DNA of 7,844 nt from Pirellulales bacterium (GTDB lineage Bacteria > Planctomycetota > Planctomycetia > Pirellulales > Thermoguttaceae), in NCBI GenBank assembly GCA_030642635.1, contig DAOWNK010000149.1, positions 1 through 7,844 on the forward strand. The letters run 5' to 3'. A program made the position numbers and the translations under genes. The notes below the pieces were generated by a model. That model saw only the letters and a program-made list of their open reading frames with translations. It was not told the origin of the DNA and made no database searches. Every line of letters starts with the position of its first letter. Position 1 is the stretch's first letter. This document shows positions 1 to 6,300 of this stretch, piece by piece.

Positions 1-3
1 ACC

Positions 4-57
4 GCTCCAAGTGCTACCGGCTGGAGCAACAAGTTGCCGGGTGGGATTCGCACCCAC
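4..57. repeat. Cluster of interlocking inverted repeats at the left edge
   Basis: Three perfect inverted repeats lie close together: GCTCCA 4-9 with TGGAGC 22-27; CCGGC 17-21 with GCCGG 36-40; GTGGG 41-45 with CCCAC 53-57. The 5' arm of the second repeat sits in the loop of the first, so the two together form an H-type pseudoknot pattern. The third is a five-pair stem with a seven-base loop directly abutting it. Read on the minus strand, the third looks like a tRNA T-arm (loop TGCGAAT), but no matching acceptor or anticodon arms are present. The identity is unknown: it may be the end of an upstream element cut off by the window, or a dispersed structured repeat. Confidence 0.45.
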
Positions 58-84
58 TGAAAATCGCCGCCTTTACACGCCACA

Positions 85-122
85 CTGAGAAATGCGGGCT
101 AACAGCGTCGTAGGCATCTCAG
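85..122 (+). repeat. Imperfect inverted repeat (leader stem-loop)
   Basis: CTGAG at 85-89 pairs with CTCAG at 118-122. After a two-base bulge (90-91), ATGC at 92-95 pairs with GCAT at 114-117. This gives nine pairs around an 18-base loop, and the loop contains a small inner GCT/AGC stem (98-100 with 104-106). It ends ten bases before the Shine-Dalgarno site. No T-run follows, so it does not look like an intrinsic terminator. It could be a 5' leader structure or chance. Confidence 0.4.
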
Positions 123-131
123 CGATAATGG

Positions 132-138
132 AAAGGAG
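132..138 (+). promoter_or_regulatory. Ribosome binding site
   Basis: AAAGGAG lies 9 bases before the GTG at 148, a good Shine-Dalgarno match at normal spacing. It decides the start: the only other early in-frame start, ATG at 259, has no comparable purine-rich site just before it. The ATG at 128-130 is in another frame and ends after 14 codons. Confidence 0.75.
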
Positions 139-147
139 AACACGTCC

Positions 148-300
148 GTGGGTAGGTTTTCCGAAGCATTAGACCACTTCAGCACGCTCGCACGCTGTTG
201 GCGCAACGCACAAAAACATCAGTACAAGCATCCTGCCCGAACACTAAGCCGTTTCCGAATGAACCGGGTGGAACAGTTGGAAGAACGAACCCTGTTGAGC
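148..300 (+). other. N-terminal region with LEPR-xLL-like motif
   Basis: Residues 1-51 are rich in Arg, Lys and His, lack a hydrophobic core, and end in VEQLEERTLLS. The LExRxLLS pattern matches the LEPR-xLL motif found near the N-terminus of many very large surface or secreted proteins of planctomycetes. Its exact role in export is not established. The canonical Pro is Glu here (LEERTLL). This motif is the main taxonomic clue in the window. Confidence 0.75.
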
Positions 301-3300
301 ATCGGCGGGGCGTGGGATGAAGATATTTCCCTTTCGTTGGTGTCGCCCGGCATAATCGGTAGTGTAGCGGACTTTTCAACGATTGACATCGATTATGCAC
401 GTTTTTTCGAGGACGATGATCAAACCGTGGTCCATGCACAAACGCAGTGGTCCGATGATACGGGCCATCACGTACAGGTGCAGGTCAACTCCGCCTCGCT
501 CGCCTACCTCCCATACGACGACGGCGGCCTGTTCCTGATCGGCGGCGCCGAGCAACTCAGCATCCCGGGAACTCCGATGGTGCCCTATGTGCCGGTCAAC
601 GTGCTATTGCCGCCCGGAATGACTGTCACCGGTTTGAATGTTTCTGCGGCGGAATCCGTAATGCTGGATCGGGCGTACGAGTTGGCGACCACCTCTAATC
701 CGGTGCCACTTGGACTGGGATCACTCGAATCGGACGTAGCGTGGTCCGACGGCGGCGAGATGGTCGGGATGTCGAACCCGGCCGCTGAAGGCTCGCTGGC
801 GGAACTGGTCACCGTCCAGCACGTGCGCGGCTATACGGTTGCTGCGGTGAATATCTACCCGTTGCAACTCACCGATGAAGGGCAGTGTTTTCATTCGGTC
901 ATCGACGTTTCCATCGAAACCGGGCCCGAGGCAGTCGGCGAGTGGCTTAGCCCGGTCAGAAATTCCGAGGGTGATGCGGCCCTGGTGTCAGCCATGGTGG
1001 CCAACCCCCAAGACATCGTGAGTTACGAAGGGTTGTCTTCTGAGGATTTCTCGCCATTGCTGCCGCCCGGCAGTTACGACTACGTTCTTATCACAAGCAA
1101 TGCGCTAACGACCGATTTCCAACCTTTAATCGCACAAAAGCAGTCACGGGGCGTTGACGCGGTAATCTACACTGTGGAGGACATTTACACGAACTACACC
1201 GGTGTTGATCAGGCTGAGCAGGTGCGCGAGTTCATCAAGGATGCGTATGCCGAGTGGAACGTCGAGTACGTGCTGCTGGGGGGTGACATCGACGTGGTGC
1301 CGTACCGTGGGGCTTATGCGTCGCTCGGCGGTAGTGATATCGACACCATGATGCCCACCGACCTGTATTTCGCCTGCTTGGACGGGTCTTGGAACTCCGA
1401 CGGCGATTCGATTTGGGGCGAGTTCACCGACGGGCCCGGCGGGGGAGAAGTCGATCTGATGGCCGAGGTCTACGTGGGCCGGGCACCGGTGGAGACATCC
1501 ACCGAAGTGCAAAACTTCATCAACAAGACCATTCAGTACGAGTCCACCGCGCCTCCGAACCCGGCCCATGGGCTGTGGGTGGGGGAGTATCTTTGGGACA
1601 GCGGCTCCGGCCCAGTCTACGGCAGCCACTCCAAGGACCCGATCCGCAACGATGTAATGCCTACGGAGTACACATATACCACTCTCTACGAGGAACAAGG
1701 CACGTACAGCAAGGCAAACGTAATTGCCGGTTTGAACGCTGAGCCGCATCCGGTCAACCACCTGGGCCATGCCAATCAGTACGTGGTGATGGATTTGTAC
1801 GCGTCCGACGTGGACGCACTGGCAAATGCCTATCCTTTCTTCACATACAGCCAGGGCTGCTGGGCCGGGGCGTTCGAGTACGACGACTGCATAGCGGAGA
1901 ATTTCGTTATCGACGACCATGCGGCGTTTGCCGTGGTGATGAACTCCCGCTACGGGCTTGGCAGTTCCAGTGGCATCCCAGCGTACTCACACCATTTCGA
2001 CCACCAGTTCTTTGAAGCAGCCTTTTCCCCGCCCGTCGGCCAGGACCCCGATCCCACGCACTTCAATAACCATCTGGGCGGCACCAACCAGCTTTCTAAA
2101 GAACTCAATATTTCAAGAGTAGAGACTTCCGGATCAAGCCGGCCTTACCGCTGGATTTATTTTGAACTTAACTTGCTCGGTGATCCGGAGACCCCTTATC
2201 GCCAGGTCGGGATGTCCGTGGCATCCAGCGATCCGGCCGCCGGCGAGGTGATCGACGACCAGCGGGCCGATTTCGTCATTGATTTCTCCGATCCCTACGA
2301 TCCGGCTACTGTGCACCCGGCGGACCTGGAGGTCAACGGCATTGCCGCCGATACGTTTACGCAGGACGACGCCGATACGGTCACCTTCACGTTCAGCACC
2401 TCGCCGGTGACGACCGACGGCGTGCAGACGATGGAGATCGCCGAGGGGGCCATCGAGCGGTACGACGACGGAGAGCCGATCCAGGCGTGGCTGGCCAATT
2501 TCCACTACGACTCCCTGCCAATGGAAGTCACCTTCACGGTCCCGGCCGATGGCAGCGTGGTAACGATGCCCTTCACCTCGCTCGAGGTCAACTTTAACGA
2601 AGACGTGGATCCGGCGTCTATCGGCACGGACGACGTGATCTTAAGCCAGGGGACGGTGATCGGCGCCGCAATCGGCGGCGCTGCCAACGTGGTCCAGTAC
2701 ACATTGGACGGGATTACGCAGGAGGAAACGCTCACGATCAACATGCCGGCCGGCGCGTTGACCGACGGGTACGGCAACCCGATGCTTCCCTACGCCGGCA
2801 GTTTCATCCTCGACTACGACACGGTTCCGTATCCCGTGCCGCTGGAACCCAAGGACCCGCCCGGAAGCTTGATCTACGATCACTCCGTATCGGGTTCGAT
2901 CGGATTCATCAGCGATACCGACAGCTACACGATCGACCTGGGCGACGGCCAGACGATCACGATTGTGGTCGATCCGGACGCGACGCTGCAGCCGTTCGTC
3001 GAACTACACGACCCCAGCAGCATACTGATCGGCAGCGACACGGCAGGCACGCCCGGCGAAGACGTTGTGATCCAAACGATTGCCACCACTGGGCCAGGCA
3101 CGTACACGGTCACTATCGGCGGCGCGGGCGGGACGACGGGCGTCTACACGGCCCGGGTAATTCTCAACGCGGCAGTGGAAATGGAGGAGCACGACGGGCC
3201 GGCCAACGACGATTTTTCCTCGGCTCAGGACATCAACGACAGCTTCATCACCCTGGGCAGCGGCTTGGCCCAGCGGGGCGCGGTGCTGGGCGCGGATGCT

Positions 3301-6300
3301 ATGGCTTCGCCCATGGAGTTGTTTTTCGAGACGTTTCCCACACAGACCTTCGATCCTGCCAAGTGGTCGATGACCGTCAATGCGACGATCGATGATGTAG
3401 GCCTTAACGAACCCAGTGCACCATATGCCGCCCGCCTCAACGGCAACCCCAGCGGCGGCGAGGCCATCGAATCGGTCGTGATTGATCTGTCCACTGAGCC
3501 ATCCGCCCAGTTGAGCTACTTCTATCAGCAGACCGGCGGCGGCGAGTCGCCGGACCCTGGGGAAGACCTGGTCGTGGAATTCCTGGATGCGGGCAGCAAT
3601 TGGGTCGAGCTTGCACGGCACTTGGGTAGCGATCCGAATATGACGGATTTTCTTCAAGACACGCTTACACTACCACCGGAGGCGCTGCATGCGAACTTCC
3701 AGTTCCGCTTCCGCAATACTGCTACCGCTGGCGCATATGACGACTGGTTCGTCGACGACGTTGTGTTGTCCGGCTTTTCTGGAACTCTTGGGGGCGACTG
3801 GTACAGCTTTACGCTGGACGACGGCGAAACGGCCACCTTGGCCCTGGCGGCCTTGACACCCGGCAACATGACACTGGCCCTGTACAACGGCAGCTCTCCG
3901 CCTGTTCCGCTGGCCCTCGGCGTCGCTGCGGCGAACCTGGACCAGGTGATCAACAATTTCGTCGACGCCACCAGCGATGGTACTGCCGACACGTACTTCA
4001 CGCAGGTTTCGGGTGACGATGCCGATTACAGCCTGGTTATTACGCGCAATGCCGACTTCGACACCGAGGAAAATGACGATCTCGCCAGTGCCCAGCAATT
4101 GACGGGTACGCACGCGGCGCTGGGGTACCTGGCCGGGCCGGCGCCGGAAGACTGCGGCGCGAGCGGCACTACCGGCGGGTCGGCCGAGACGGGAGCCGCC
4201 GGTTCGGACTCGGAATCTCACACGAACGCCGCCGACTCGGCGGTTGCCGATGCCCGGTATGTACCCAACCGGCTGATTGTCCGCTTTGCCGACTCGGTGA
4301 CGGACGTTGGGAAAGCGGAGGTGCTGGTCACCAGCGATGCGACGCTGCTCAGCGAATTGCCCTTGATCCATGGGGCGGTGATCCAATTGCCCGGAACGGA
4401 GGCCGATGTCTTGAAGGCGGCGGCGGCGTGGTCCGCGGACCCCTCGGTGGTTTACGCCGAGCCAGACTACCTGGTCCACACTTTGGAGACGTTCCCGAAC
4501 GACCCGACGTTCTCGAACCTATGGGGAATGCACAACACGGGCCAAACCGGCGGCACGCCGGACGCCGACATCGACGCCCCGGAGGCCTGGGACATCTTCA
4601 CCGGCTCGTCCAGCGTGGTGCTGGCCAGCATCGACACCGGCGTGGACTACAACCACGTGGACCTGGCCGTCAACATGTGGAAGAACATAGCCGAATATGG
4701 TGGGACCCCCGGCGTCGATGACGACGGCAACGGATATGTCGACGACATTTACGGGATCGACGCTTACAACCACGATTCGGACCCTTGGGACGACAACGGC
4801 CACGGCACGCACACCTCGGGCACGATGGGCGCGGTCGGCGACAACGGGATCGGCGTGGCGGGGGTGAACTGGGACGTCCAGATAATGGCCCTGAAGTTCC
4901 TTTCAGGCGGCGGGAGTGGGGCAACCTCAGACGCCATCGAATGCGTCCAGTACATGACCGATATGAAGACCACTTATGGTGTCACCGTGGTGGCCAGCAA
5001 CAACAGTTGGGGCGGCGGCGGGTTCTCGCAGGCATTGAAGGACGCCATCGAGGCCAGCAACGACGCGGGAATTATGTTCGTCGCGGCGGCGGGTAACGAC
5101 TCCACCGATAATGATGTATATCCCCACTACCCATCCAACTACGACCTAGACGGCATCATTGCGGTGACGGCCACGGACCACAACGACGCCCAGTATTACA
5201 ACTATGGCGCCACGTCGGTCGACCTGGGCGCCCCCGGCCGGTCGGTCCATAGCACAATACCGGGCGATGGCTATGCAAGCTACAACGGCACTTTGATGGC
5301 CTCGCCGCACGTGGCCGGCGCCGTCGGGATGCTCATGGCCTATAACCCAAGCGCCACGCTTGCCGAAGTCAAAGCGGCCATCATGGACGGCACCGATCTC
5401 ATCCCCTCGCTTGCCGGCATCACCGTCAGCGAGGGCCGGCTGAATCTGGCCGGCGCGCTGGCGCTGATGGAGCCGCCAGGCGATCCGGGCGACTACTACC
5501 AGATCGAAGTCAACGACGGCGATACACTGACCATCGGCACCAGCACTCCGGGCACCCAGTGGCCGTACGAGTTCGAGAACCTGCTCGACCCGGCCGTCGA
5601 GTTGTACGACCCCAGCGGGCTGCTGGTGGCCGCCGACGACAACAGTGCTCCGGATGGACGCAACGCCGAGTTGACCTACATAGCCGGCGCCAACGGGGCG
5701 TACACCGTTCGAGTGCTCTCGTCGGCAGAGAACGGTGAGTACGTGCTTGACCTTAGCGGGAACACGGGTGGGCTGCCGGCGTTCGAGGTCATCGGCAGCG
5801 ATCCCGCCGAAGAAGAACGGTTTGCAGCCGCCCCACCGACATTCACCGTCGACTTCAACGACACGGTATTGCTCGGTAGCCTGGAGCCGCTGGACTTGGT
5901 GATTGACGGCGGTCTCGACACCGCCACGGGCGTAACGCCGGTCGATGGCGACACGGTGATCTTCGACCTGCCCGTATTGGGCGAGGGAACGCACACCGTC
6001 ACGATTGCCGCCGGTGCAATCTTGGACGTGCAGGGCACGCCGATCGAGGAGTTCACCAGCACGTTTGTCATCGACCTAACCGGGCCGAGGGTGACCGATT
6101 CTTCGGTGCAGGAGGGCCAGATCGTTACCATCTCGTCTGACGGCAAACTCGTCTACACCGCAGACTTCGACGAAGAGCTCAAGGACGGAGACCTTGGTCC
6201 GGAGGACGTGGCGATTGTGGGTGCGATTAGCGGGTCGCACGTGCCGTCGCTGTTCGAGTACCACTACGACTCAGACCCCGGTATCTCGGACCTGAGGCTC

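Larger units (their letters stand above)
4054..5760 (+). other. PPC domain 3 split by the S8 unit
   Basis: The first PPC strands, EENDDLASAQQL and ALGYLAG (1307-1330), stop at a low-complexity Ala/Gly/Ser/Thr linker (1332-1369). The subtilase propeptide and catalytic domain then follow (1370-1774). The missing PPC strands resume right after, at GDYYQIEVNDGD (1781-1792), and continue through LDPAVELYDPSG (1813-1824) to YVLDLSG (about 1871). The second half matches PPC domain 1 closely. The S8 unit therefore seems to be nested in a PPC loop and not joined end to end. Confidence 0.65.

Noticed and set aside
41..57. tRNA gene on the minus strand suggested by the T-arm-like hairpin
   Set aside because: No acceptor-stem partner for the bases after the hairpin and no anticodon or D-arm could be found in the adjoining sequence. 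The loop TGCGAAT also misses the conserved T at its second position.
3..113. Open frame running in from the left edge (frame 3), ending at TAG 111-113, as the C-terminus of an upstream gene
   Set aside because: It is only 36 codons, and all three forward frames are open for the first 57 bases. The overlapping inverted repeats explain the sequence at least as well. It cannot be judged without sequence to the left.
124..129. GATAAT as a -10 promoter element
   Set aside because: No acceptable -35 box lies 16-18 bases upstream, and transcription would start almost at the ribosome binding site.
1144..1920. Minus-strand open frame of 258 codons opposite the C25 domain
   Set aside because: Same reason: it lies fully antisense to a region with conserved C25 motifs and has no domain signature of its own.
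5146..5994. Long minus-strand open frame of 282 codons opposite the S8 and PPC region
   Set aside because: It mirrors the codon bias of the GC-rich sense gene, its translation shows no recognisable domain, and the sense frame has clear protease motifs.
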